Part shown: positions 37,794-48,160 of the stretch, piece by piece
Numbering within the stretch: the stretch's first letter is position 1
How the letters are laid out: the number at the start of each line of letters is the position of its first letter
DNA from: Cubamyces lactineus
Taxonomy: Eukaryota > Basidiomycota > Agaricomycetes > Polyporales > Polyporaceae
Assembly: GCA_022376465.1 (NCBI GenBank)
Contig: JACDTU010000009.1
Coordinates: 62,001-126,000, forward strand
Reading direction: 5' to 3'
DNA: 64,000 nucleotides
Made by a program: the position numbers and the translations under genes
The notes under the pieces: generated by a model
What the model saw: the letters and a program-made list of their open reading frames with translations, nothing else
Told to the model about the DNA's origin: nothing
The model's database searches: none

Positions 37794-38276
37794 AAGCCAC
37801 ACATGCCAGGCACATACCGAGTTATGCCGCACTAGGGCAGACCATGGTTGCTACGCTCTATGTACTGTTCGATTGAAACGTCTTCCGTAATGTGATATCT
37901 CTGTCTCTTGGTCAGACCTGCCAAAGTGCCTTCAAGTGAGTGTCAATTATCAGGCAAGCCCACCGGAAGGGAGAACCACTCGAGGGCTTTAGATCTGTAT
38001 TTGAGCTTGAGGATAGCACGGATAGGGTTCATATGCTCACCTCTCATCTAAAGTAGCCTGGCGTTCCGCTCTAGCTACTTGCAACACCATCTTGTAATCA
38101 CCGACGCCTACCTCAAATTGACCACTCAAGCACAGCCGCCACAGTAGTCCGGCATCCCACGCCGAAATGTCCGGCAATAAAGCCTCGATTACACCGGGTA
38201 TATTGTACTATATCCGTAAACGCACAGACGCGTTCGCACACAGGCGACGCTCCGACGAGACAAGCTCAGGACTCAC
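37794..38276. other. Convergent intergenic region, lectin copy D / ERG7
   Basis: Parts resemble the interval after copy C: tttgagcttgaggatagcac and tatgctcacctctcatc here versus gtgagcttgaagacgggaat and catgcactcacctgatc at about 35658-35705. This supports duplication of lectin gene, spacer and ERG7 end as one unit. No gene is seen. Confidence 0.6.
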
Positions 38277-40878
38277 TCACGCCTTCTCGCCCCGCAGCTC
38301 AGCCAGGTAGTGGTGCGCGCGGCCGAGCATCCAGATCGTGAACTCGAACTTGAAGTTCGGGTACGAGATCGCGACGTTCTTGTTGAACACGCCCTCGATC
38401 GCCTCCTGCGGCCACGACCCGTCCTGTTCCACGAGCCGCTCCGTCAGCACTGGTTGCCGGAGCACAAATTCAGATATTATGGTAGGAGGACTCACGGGAT
38501 TCTGGCGGGACATGACGAGCTGCACTGCGCGCTCAATCGGCTCCGGGTGCGGGTATTTGCCGTACATGAGCGCCATCGCGGCCCAGCACGTCTGCACCAC
38601 CTGCGTCTTCTCGTGCTCCGTCCACTGCATCGTCTCGCACGACTGTCATCAAGCGAAGAGAGTCAGCGACGGTGACATGGATACGCGCGCACAACGTGAC
38701 AAACCTTGTAGCTCTCGCCCCAGCCACCATCTGCCCGCTGCTTGCTGACGAGGAAGTCGCACGCGCGACGGACCGCAGCGCTGTTCGCGTACGTCTCGCC
38801 GACGAGCGAGAGCGACTCGAGCGCGAACTGCGTTGCGTACGTGAAGCAGATGCCCCACGAGCCGAACCAGCCGCCCTCAGGCCGCTGGGCCTTGTGCAGG
38901 TAGCTCACAGCGCGCTTGATCGTCTGTCTAGAGGGGAATGAGCGCGATGGTATGTGGATATGAGTGAGGCAGGGCTTACTCGATGTCGCGCGCACGGTAA
39001 TCGGGGTTGTGCTTTTTGAAGATGGAGAGGGCAGTGATGACAGACGTCGTGCACTCCGGGTAGTTGAACTCGGTCATGATGTTTCCTGAAAGCGATATCA
39101 CGATGTTAGACAATGCCTTAACAGAAGCGGAATGCATGACGTACCAAAGACCTCAGCCGGATTCAGGTACTCCAGCCACTGCGGCCCACGGATGAGCTCG
39201 TAACTGGCAAACCCACCGTCGGGGTTCTGCAGACTGAGCAGGATGTCTACCGCGTCGCACAATCGCCGTTCGGATACGACCTTTGGAGCGCCCCTGCGTT
39301 CCCGTGCATGTCAGAACATCTCCCACAATCCACACAGACAAGACTTACTCGACGTGGTCCTGGATGTACAAAACCGCCTTCAGGCCTTCTCCAGTGCAGT
39401 CGCTGACCGTGTACCCCTGCGTCCTCGTACTGAACGGCCACGCGCCCTTGGTCGGATGCCGATACGCCCTCTCCAAATGCTTCGGGTTCTCCCGCATCTG
39501 ACACTCGTCCAGCCAGCGCAGAATCCCCAGCACGCTCTCCTTAAACTCCGGCTCCTTGCCCAGGCCAGTCTCGACGAGCGCCTGCGCAGTGAACCCAATG
39601 TCCCACAACTGCGAGCCGTTCGTGCCGCACATCATCATGCCCTCGCGCGCCATCCACATGAAGTCGCGCCGGCGCTCCATGTGCCGCTTGTACGCCTCGC
39701 TCTGCGGGCCGTCGACGTGCGCGCGCACGATGAGGTTCATCATCTTCGACACGGGCCCGAGCGTCTGGTAGTCCGTGTTCTCGTCGTCCATGACCACGAG
39801 CTCGTAGCAGCGCTGCAGGGCCGCGCGTCTCAGAGGGGGGAAGGCGCATTGCTCATACGTGTCGAGTACTCCGTACAGGAGCTCGAGGACGGTCGAGTGT
39901 GGGGTGTAGAGGTCGACGGGCGCGACGTGGCTGCGCTGCGCGGGCCAGTCGATCGAGTAGTAGTCTTGCGTATATATCTCCTGGCGCAAAGCGAGGACGA
40001 GGTCGTTCTCCTCCATTTTGTAGCGAATGCCGTACAGGTAGCCCATGGGAATGTACACGTTCCGCGTATGAATCCACCACTTGTGCGGGTGGAATGGCAC
40101 CCAGTCCGGCAGCAGCCTTGAAACGCGCGTAAGCATTCAGCAAACGCCTTTTTTGCATCCTATTATCTCGTGAGACTTACCACAGCTCAGAAGGTACAGG
40201 ATGATTACCCTCCCAATCATACACGTTCAAGATCGACAGCCAGAACTTGCCCCAGGACGGTGCACCGGTCGCGCCGCCCAGCTTGTGCAGACAACCGCGC
40301 GCCTTGACCGCGACGGGATGGTCGGCCTTCACACCGAGGATACGCATGGCGCAGTAGTTCAGTGCCGTGCCAAACACCGTACTCTGACCCTCTATATGGC
40401 TGAAACACGGTTAGCTTTCGCGTCCACATCACGGGATGAATGGGACTGCTTACATTCCCCAGCCGCCGTCCTCGTTCGCGTGGTTGAAGAGGTAACGGAT
40501 GAGCTCGAGCCTCTCCTCCATTGTGAACGGCATCCCAGTGACGTACGACCCGATGACGAGCCCCGGGATCAAGAACATAGGTCCTCCATACTCGCCTGGC
40601 CAGTGTCCGTCCTCCGTCTGCAGGTGCGTGAAGAAGCGGTACCCGTTCCGCGCAGACTCGAGCGCGTTCGTCGGCTTGGGCAGCGGCGGGAGGGCGAGCG
40701 GGATGCCCAGCCAGTACTTGTCGCAGTCGGATTGGGGCCAGGCTGCGAGCTCGTCGTCGGTGCGGAGGTAGTGCCAGATGTGGTCGCCTTCGTCGGTGAC
40801 GCGGAGCCTCCAGCGCGAGTAGTCGGTGAAGGGGAGCTTGCCCGAGGCTGGGAGGTCGAGAGGCGCGTAGGCAGCCAT
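38277..40878 (-). CDS. ERG7: Lanosterol synthase (oxidosqualene cyclase)
   Basis: Cyclises 2,3-oxidosqualene to lanosterol in ergosterol synthesis at ER or lipid droplets. ATG at 40878 ([20 protein letters not shown]); about 735 residues, the usual size; about seven introns. Landmarks in order: [120 protein letters not shown] (catalytic Asp codon 39399-39401), [71 protein letters not shown] and [22 protein letters not shown] repeats are present throughout. The motif after the catalytic Asp is DCTGE where DCTAE is usual. The last intron is spliced [19 protein letters not shown] element lies about 60 bases upstream. Its 3' end was copied into 35838-36065. Confidence 0.97.
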
Positions 40879-41114
40879 TTCCGTACAAGCTCGCAGCACG
40901 GCAGAGGATGATGAACGAGAGCAAGACGGGCGTAGCGCTTTTATGCAAGACGTAGACAGCGAGAACGGAAATCACAGGTACAAGCGTGAGCGTCGAGCGC
41001 AAAAGTAGATGACATCGCGCGCAGTGCAGGGAAGACGGAAGAGAGTGGAACGACTTGAGCCAATTTACACGGCCCGATGACCATGCCATAGCCCGTCGCG
41101 ACGCGCGCGGTGAG

Positions 41115-41186
41115 CAAAAACAAAATAAATATTGAGACCCGTAGGTCTACCACTCCGGGAAAGCGTGTCATCCTTGTGCAGGGGCC

Positions 41187-41217
<31 letters not shown>

Positions 41218-41241
41218 TTCGTATGTCACCCCGAAGGGGAC
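41115..41241 (-). ncRNA. U6 spliceosomal snRNA
   Basis: The minus strand reads gtccccttcggggtgacata (5' stem-loop), then aaaattggaacgatacagag, aagattagcatggcccctgc and acaaggatgacacgc. This includes the ACAGAGA box, the AGC catalytic triad and the internal stem-loop (cccctgcacaagg), all near-invariant in U6. The 5' end is set at 41241. After gacacgc (41163) the sequence no longer matches the usual U6 tail; T-runs at about 41115-41125 are the likely Pol III terminator, so the 3' end is approximate. It lies 240 bases upstream of ERG7 on the same strand, transcribed toward it. The rest of 40879-41534 holds no other feature. Confidence 0.93.
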
Positions 41242-41534
41242 AACGATTGCAGTCGAGCATTAAGAGTTGAAGCCGGACTTTTGCTCTTTGCTCACTTCGC
41301 GGGTCACAACGCCTGTTAATGGGCGCTTGAGAACCGTCTCCCGCCAGTTGATCATGAATATTCAAAATGCGTAGTCTCCGCGACTTTCTTTCTTCCTCTC
41401 TCGCCCCGTTTGACACACCGAGTTTTTCCATCGCCCAGTAATTGATAACAAAGGTGTGTATTAGTGTACAAATGATAGTAATGTGCCCTAATGCCCTGAC
41501 ATGATTACAATATGTGCAAACTCCGTCCAGCCTC

Positions 41535-44140
41535 TCATTCCAAGTCGGTAAGTGCACCCTGCTTGAACATCCACTCATACGGCGCCGTGCTGACAGGTGT
41601 CATCATCGCAGTCGTCGAAGCGCTAGAGGACGTAGTCGCCGAGGACGATGCAGAGTCCGAAGTCACATCTTCAGCATAAGGATTGTAGACCTTCACCTCA
41701 AGCGCAGGAGAAGACGTTGCGGAAGGCGTTGCCGAGGAGTCGGTCACAGATGAGCTCGAGCTAGACGCCGCTGAAGTCGCTGCCGAGTCAGAAGAGGTAA
41801 CCGTGGCAGAAGTCGTGGTGGCATCAAGAGCAGCCATCGTACTAGTCGATGCAGCATCGGTGCTAGTCGTAAGAGCCGCGGACGAAGTGGCCGATGATGT
41901 CGAAGTCACGGAGGGCGATGTCGTATTCGAGCCTGCGACTGGCACTGTCGCAGGCTGCTCTGCTGGAGCATAGGCGGGGGACGGCGGAACCTCCGGTGTG
42001 GCCGGATTGAATACCAGCGTAACGTTCCGCGCGCTAGAGGCCGCATCGGGCGAGAACCTCTTCGACAACGCCAGACGAGATGGTGGCCGCGTCGCATCAC
42101 CGTAACGCTGCTCCAGCGCCTCTTCTTCGAAGCTGGTGACGCTCGCTATCTTGTCACTGGCCGGAGTAGTGGGATCGACCGTGGTCGAATTGCCCGGAGA
42201 ACTGGGACCACTGTCGTCATTGTCGTCTGAGTCGTTGTTGTCGTTCGTGGGATCGTCTGGCGAAGTGCCGTCATTGGAGCCAACGTCGCCTGGCCCGGCG
42301 TCGTCGTCCATGATGCTAGTTGAATTCATCCACATTGGGTGGAGGACTCCTGTATCAGGTTCGTACGCAAACACCTGGCTCTTGTGTGCGTCCTGCGAGG
42401 GGCCTTGCCTACACTCTTCGGCCGTCATAGGAGCTGGAGCTGCTGGCGATGGGTCGAAGGTCGCACAGTATGACCTGAGCTGTGCACTGGCGGCGTCGAA
42501 CATGGGCATCTGAAGAGTGACCCGGATGAACGTAGCCGAATCCGTGGAATTGAGCATAGTCGAGTTGTTTGACGAGGAGCCATCTCCAGCGTCGGGCGAG
42601 GCGACGAGATACATCTGCGTGCGGTCCGAGTCCGATGCGTTAAGCACGAAGGTAGACGATGTCGCGTTCTCTCCAGCTGTGTCATTGCTCGGCGCTGCCA
42701 GCACTAGCGAGGCGAGGCGTTCGCCCGTGGTAGAGTTCACCACTGGGCTCTACACATATGGTGAGCTACCATGAATTGATCGTAATGAGATTTAAAGTAC
42801 TGACCATGATGTCAACAGAACCTGGGACACCACCCGGCTGGTCGTCTCGTCGCAAGTTCACGTTCAGGTCGAGCAAACTGCGTTCGGGGTCTGGTTGAGT
42901 ACCCTTCTCGGAGGAGACGACATAGTAGGGCGCTCTGTTCCCGCCGTTCCCAGAGTTGATATAAATCGAGTGGCGACCAATATGCGACGACCGTCTATCA
43001 TGCACATTGACGTGGTCATGATCACCCTTCACGATGACCTTCTCGGGGCGATGGTGGTGGTGAGGCAGGGGGGCGGGCAGAGGGGAGCGGCCGACGTGTA
43101 CATGTTGGTTATCCCCTTTCACTATGACTTCGTGGTGATGGTGCGTGTGCGGGTTAGGGGAACGCCGGTGAACTTTGACATGATCGTCGTTTCCTTTGAC
43201 CACGACTTCATCGCTGTGGTGATGATGGTGATGGTGAGGCTCCGGGGACCGATGAACGTGGACGGAATCATGGTCTCCTTTGACTACGACCTCGTCATTA
43301 TGGTGATGGTGGTGGTGTGGAGAAGGTGATCGGTGGACGTGAACATGGTCGTTGTCACCTTTCACTACAACGCGGTCGGGGTCGGACTTGTGGTGATCGT
43401 GGACATGGACGTGGTCATTCTTGCCCTCAACGACAACATGGTCGTGGTCGTCTCGTAGAGCATGGGGGCGCACGTCTTCAGACACTGATCGCCCGTGCAC
43501 GTTGACGTGGTCATGGTCGCCTTTCACAACAACCTTTGCATGGTCGTTGTGATGATGATGGTGGTGATGTCTAGCGTCGATACGACGCGTCGAGGGGCCG
43601 CGGGGTGCATCTTGAACCGTCACCTCACGGGCACCAAGCCAAAGCCGCTGCATACGTTGGACAGGATCCACGGAACTCTGCGCAGATCGCTGTCCTCTCG
43701 TTAGACAAGACCGTGGGTCAGCTACGAGAGATGCAACGTACCGCAGACTTCGCGTGCTTCGACCCGGTTGTCTGGCGATGACTCCCCTCAGTGGCAGAGC
43801 TCTCATCTCCTGAGCTAGAACCCTTATGGGAATTCTTCTGTGCCAATCGAGCAGGAAGTGGGACGAGGGGCTTGGAATGGCGTTGCTTGTCCGCTGGCTT
43901 GTTCGACGCGGTGTCCTTGGCGGCGACCTTCATTTCCGACTTAGAGGAGCCGCTACGGCCGTGGCTGACGTTCGCCTTTGCACTTCCGTGGGAGGAGTGA
44001 CGAGCGACGATGGGGTACTCAACCACGTCCCGGTACTGGGGCTGGATCGCCGCGGCCTCAGTGGACATTGGAACCGTGGAAAGGGCGGCAATGGAAGAGA
44101 GAGCGGCGAGGAGGGCGAAGCGGGAAGAATGTGCAACCAT
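41535..44140 (-). CDS. Secreted histidine-repeat protein (putative metal-binding), Ser/Thr-rich tail
   Basis: Three exons, about 835 residues. ATG at 44140 opens a signal peptide (MVAHSSRFALLAALSSIAAL) with likely cleavage near Thr-Glu-Ala-Ala-Ala. Residues 35-170 are basic and Ser-rich. About residues 174-384 hold seven imperfect repeats of the type V-V-V-K-G-D-H-D-H-V-H-V-H, each followed by R-S-P-x-P and a run of 4-7 His. Residues 385-430 hold a small conserved-looking part (SIYINSGNGGNRAPYYVVSS). Exon 3 has many N-glycosylation sites (NST, NAT, NMT types), TFIRVTLQMPMFDAASAQLR with two Cys nearby, a DDD/Asn-rich linker and a long Ser/Thr/Ala mucin-like tail. Introns: gtacgt...gacag and gtcagt...gtgtag. 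No known family recognised. Secretion and metal binding (Zn, Cu, Ni) are inferences from signal peptide and His density. TATATAAA lies at 44335-44342. Confidence 0.83.
42996..43569 (-). repeat. Seven coding repeats rich in His (VVVKGDHDHVHVH + His run)
   Basis: The minus-strand coding sequence repeats about every 75-90 bases: gtggtcaaaggtgac-type units separated by (CAY)4-7 runs. The third to fifth units are the most alike (KGDNDHVHVH, KGDHDSVHVH, KGNDDHVKVH). Unit ends drift (a Gly for His in the sixth, VEGKNDHVHVHDHH in the second), as expected for old tandem duplication plus slippage. Confidence 0.85.
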
Positions 44141-44592
44141 GATGAGCTACGCGTCTCAGAGGGAGGTGGGTGTATGCGTGCTATGTGAGGGATGCAAAGG
44201 GCGTTGTGTACGACGCAGTCGTGATACGAAAGCAATGAAAGCAACGATAGCAAGGACCGCCTGGGTCTCGAGAGCGAAAGTAGGCGGCGGAGGGGATAGA
44301 AGGTGAATTGGGGGAACGACCGAGTCGTGCGCTGTTTATATAGCCCGTCACGCCCGCCAGCCTCAGCTCGAACATCAACACCGTCACCAGCGTGCTCGGA
44401 ATCGAAGAGGCTGACGAACGAACAGTGATCGCTTTAGGAAAGTCACCTGCCTTTTTAGACAACGAGTGTACTGAACGCCCGTGCTCACAACAACGAGCGC
44501 TCAATGCTGCTCACTACTTGCAGAGAGGTTCCCAAGAGGACCAAAGCATTGTATGATATTGAGTTGCGGATAAGCAAATATCGAATCGGCCC
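44141..44592. promoter_or_regulatory. Promoter of the histidine-repeat gene; 3' flank of the GH5 gene
   Basis: TATATAAA (minus strand, 44335-44342) lies 195 bases before the ATG of the histidine-repeat gene. The leader is rich in short C/T runs. No separate gene is seen. Confidence 0.55.
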
Positions 44593-46675
44593 TCAAGAGG
44601 TCGCATTCACATAGGGCGCGCAGACGTTCGGGTCGTGCACCTGCGACGGATCAGCTGTAAGGTATCCCAACTTCACGCCTTCCAAGTACGACCTGAGCGC
44701 CGTTACATGAGCAAACAAAAACGGAGAGGTCAAAAGACATCAACGTACCACTGTCGGGCAAGATCTCCTGCCTGTTCAGACATTTCCACCTTGAAGTTCC
44801 AGAACTATACAAGCCGAGCTTAGCAATGCCCCACAAGCCTCGTAATAGGCCACTACTCACGATCCAGCCTTTGCCCTGACTGTACGCGAGCTTTTGTGCA
44901 TCAGCCCACTTATACAGGAAATCGTCGGTGGCGTTGAACTGCGTCGGCAAGCCCCATTCGCCAAACCAGAGCGGGCTATCCCCAACAGCGGCGTCGTTTT
45001 GCACGCGTTGTAGGTTGCAAATGCTTGTGAGGTACGCATCAGGGTTCGGGTCAGCGACGCCCTAGATCCTCGTGAGTACATTTTCGGTACGGTGCATGGC
45101 GAACAGCGCTTACTCCGAAGTTGTAGTACAAGTGGTTGTCGTATCCCTGTGGCCCGATCTTAGCATCAGCGGGATTCGCGGGGTTGTTGTACTGCCAGTT
45201 GATATCCATGAAGCTGCGAACGCGGCGTGAGTTTTAGACGTCTCCAAGCGACGCTAGACCACTCACTTGGCGACCAGCGGCTCGCGAGTCTTCTTGAGTG
45301 GAGACGAAGCCATGTCAAAGTTGAAAATGCTCGACACCGCCAATTCGAAGCCAAGCTCAACGAGGATCGGAACCGCGTCTGCAAGGGCAGACTTGACCTC
45401 TGAGTTGAACAGGTCGCTCGCGCTCACCGTCGTGCTGAGCGCCGACGTAAAGTTGGCAGTGGACACCTTGATATCGAGCGTAAGGCCCGGTACCGGGATG
45501 CCGAGGACGAGCTCGACGGCACGGATGACTTCCACGAAGTTCTTCTGGACTATTGAACGTTCGTCAAGTCCCATGATAAGGTCAGCGTCACGTTGGAAGG
45601 TACGTACAGTCGCCATAACCCGGGGTTTGGGTCGCATCCATTATGGGTTCGTTGACTGCCTCAATCGCGAAGACGGACGAGAAGCTGGGGTCGAGGTGCG
45701 AAAGAGCGGTCATGACTGCCGTCCAGACCAACGCACGGTGATAGTTGTAGTCGGTCTATCGAGCGTCATCGCTTCAGCATAGAGTTCTGATACCAAAGGG
45801 TGCAATACGCACATAGAACTCGACGTCCGAGGTACAATGGCCAGTGAATGACTGACCAGGCGTCTGTACGCCAGGCGGAGCATGGTGATCCAGGATAGCC
45901 TGGATACCGGCGTCCTTGAGCATCTGCAATCCCCTTTGCTACGGTCCACATGAGCTTGTGTTCCGCACAAGATGATGACAAAAGAAACCTACAAGTTGCT
46001 TGATACCGCCGCGTGGGTAGAACTCAGTCTTGCGGTCGACTAGCTGTTCGACGATCCAGTATCCGAGCTAACCAAGATCATAGCATCAGTCAGAGGCTGA
46101 TCGCACGTGCAACATGCCTCTGCAACTCACCGGGATGCGGACTGTGTTGATGCCTGCAGCACGAAGCTGGTTCACGTCATCCTGAGTGAACCAAGTAGAC
46201 CTGCACCCAGCGCGTGAGCTCCGGCACCGGACTCTGCGATTGCGCACGCGCTCACCAGTGCTTCGCGAAGAGCTTGTCCGCTGTTTGGGGATAGGCCTGC
46301 ACGAGTGCACTGATACGTAGGATTAGCCCACGGAAGATATGCAAATCAACAGTATTGAGTTCACGCACAATTCAGAGCCGATGCAGTCCGCACAGTTGTC
46401 GCAGCTTTGTCCGCCCATGGCAGCCCATTCTGTCCAGGGATCATGTGAGCTACCGAAAGGATGTGCAACGTTGAGGGCGTTTACCAGCTGGGAGCATCCA
46501 TGGCTCTAATACAAGCCTACAATTGCTCAATGTCAGCGCCGAGGTTCATTACATGGTAACGAGTCTCTACGTACCATCCTCCAAGGTTTACCCCGTATAT
46601 TTTGTCCGGGATGCCCGCGGCCGCTTTCGACAGACAAGACGCGGCCAGGACACCAAGAGCTACAAACAGCCGCAT
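44593..46675 (-). CDS. Glycoside hydrolase family 5, exo-beta-1,3-glucanase-like, secreted
   Basis: Secreted hydrolase of cell-wall or plant glucans. The chosen ATG at 46675 gives a compact signal peptide (MRLFVALGVLAASCLSKAAA); an ATG nine codons upstream is possible. Motifs in order: IPDKIYGVNLGGW (GH5_9-like opening), FAKHWSTWFTQDDVNQLRAA, GINTVRIPLGYWIVEQL, AGIQAILDHHAPPGVQTPGQ, VFAIEAVNEPIMD (acid/base Glu in N-E-P), DNHLYYNFGG, SPLWFGEWGLPTQFN (nucleophile Glu), GWIFWNFKVEMSEQ, and an end DPNVCAPYVNATS. About nine introns. About 180 residues separate the two catalytic Glu, versus about 100 in classic exo-1,3-glucanases; an insertion with STANFTSALSTTVSASDLFN explains most of it. A TATATAA box lies 91 bases upstream. 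Exact substrate not determinable. Confidence 0.88.
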
Positions 46676-46765
46676 CGCAGGAAGACAATCAGCGAAGGGC
46701 ACGCTGACACGGAGGGGCAGGAGGACGGGCGAGCGACGCGTACCAGCATTCCCGATAACCCCGCG

Positions 46766-46772
46766 TTATATA
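46766..46772 (-). promoter_or_regulatory. TATA box, GH5 gene
   Basis: TATATAA on the minus strand, 91 bases upstream of the chosen ATG, supporting transcription start just before that codon. Confidence 0.65.
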
Positions 46773-48160
46773 CCTCCTCTAGTCCCCCGTCCATTTCGCC
46801 TCTGGCCCGCCGGCGGGTACGTCGGCTCGGCTGTCCACACCAACCAGCTAGTATTAGTGCCTAACGCGTCAGCGTGCGCTCTTCTATCAGACCATGCCAC
46901 AGCGTCCGAGTCACGGTGGTGCGCAATACGTATGGAACGGAGTGGGGGCGCCGTGCCTTGCGTGGACTTGGATGGTATTGAGTATGCTAGATCGAAACGC
47001 ATGAATGTCAGACATATGCCGGGCGCGGAGGACGCGCGCAGCTTCTCGCATCCATCGTGGTGGGCACGAAGAGAGTGGGCGGGTCACGATCCAAGGCGGG
47101 TCGCGCGCGTCTTTGGCGACCGCGTGGGCGCGACGCGTCTTTGGCGATCCCGCGATCGCGTCAAGTGACCCCCTCTCTCGCCCTGACCGCCATCCTCGAC
47201 TGATGCTCGCGCGCGCTGCACTTACGAGAGCGAAAGCTTGGGTGTCTCGCTCGAATGTCTCCAGCTTGTTCTCCGCGTTCTGGAACGCCGTAAATTCTCC
47301 GATGGCCCTCGTAGCACGCAAAGGACGTGGGCTCCGTCGCCGGCAGTGCGGCCCTCGGCCCCTCGCCTCGTCAGCTGAGGACGCGCTGACATGCAGCGAA
47401 GGGAGCTGATGAATGTTCAGGTACTCCTGCATGCCGTAGCTTTGCAGAAAATAGCCACGATCTGCACAAGGGAAGCATTTGCCACATGCAAGCCATACAG
47501 GATTGTCGCAATCTGGTGCAGACCAGGCCAACCCATGGAATGAACATCTCCGTCGGGTTATCTCAGACGTATATTCGGTACACCTCTCCATATAGGGCAC
47601 CCTACAGCTCCATATTGCATACACTCCCCCTTCACTCCCCTACGACCAGCACCAACGCTCTTGCAAGTCCCTAGACTTAACCGATAATCCGTTCAAATTC
47701 GTACGTACCCGCCTCAAGGCGTTGTGATAGGTTCGAGGACTAGCGGATTGACTGCGACCAGAATCTCGTATGTAACGGTGAGACAACCGGTCCAGCACCT
47801 TCCAACTCGCCAACCCAACGATTGCCGCACGCACCCTCGCCTTACCGGCGTGCGAACCTTAACCGTGGCACTCATGCGAGCTTGTTTCGTGTTCGATCGC
47901 GGTTGCAGGTCAAAGAGCGTCGACGCCAGCAGCCAACCCTCGTTGATTGAAGGAACGGGTGGTTCCAATCACATTTACGCGCTCCTATCCTGCTGTGATC
48001 ATCATAGGTGAGTTTGAATTGCGGAGCCTTTCAGTCCCATCGTCTTTCCTACGCGATGCTTGGTATGAACTTCTACATGATGCTTGATATATGGCTATAG
48101 ATTACAGATGCATAGATCGCAGCGTCTCCCAACCCATTAATGCGGTACGCCCACGGACGG
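46773..48160. other. 1.4 kb without a supported gene, partly GC-rich
   Basis: Between the GH5 promoter and the lipase 3' end. A 237-codon minus frame (46911-47624) and a 188-codon plus frame (46602-47168) overlap in a CpG-rich zone and neither shows a domain or exon chain. A 13-base direct repeat, gcgtctttggcga, occurs at 47107 and 47135. Confidence 0.45.

Noticed and set aside
29217..38276. Transposon-driven origin of the lectin array
   Set aside because: No transposase, reverse transcriptase, terminal inverted repeats or LTRs seen; the repeated unit is made of ordinary genes and spacers, better explained by unequal crossing-over.
39243..40121. 292-codon plus-strand frame rich in Arg, Val, Leu and His
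   Set aside because: Antisense to conserved ERG7 coding sequence; the opposite strand explains every conserved block.
42895..43329. Plus-strand frame of Val/Met/Asp repeats
   Set aside because: Antisense shadow of the histidine-repeat exon (His/Asp codons read backwards give Met/Val). The minus frame has signal peptide and splice signals.
42996..43569. Regularly spaced repeats that could look like a CRISPR or minisatellite array
   Set aside because: Eukaryotic DNA; units are in-frame, vary at third positions and encode a conserved peptide pattern, so this is a coding tandem repeat.
46911..47624. 237-codon minus-strand frame
   Set aside because: CpG-rich region where both strands are open; sequence shows no family, poor composition for a globular protein and no splice support.
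47680..47720. B-box-like gttcaaattc suggesting a tRNA gene
   Set aside because: No matching A box, anticodon stem or acceptor stem can be folded around it.
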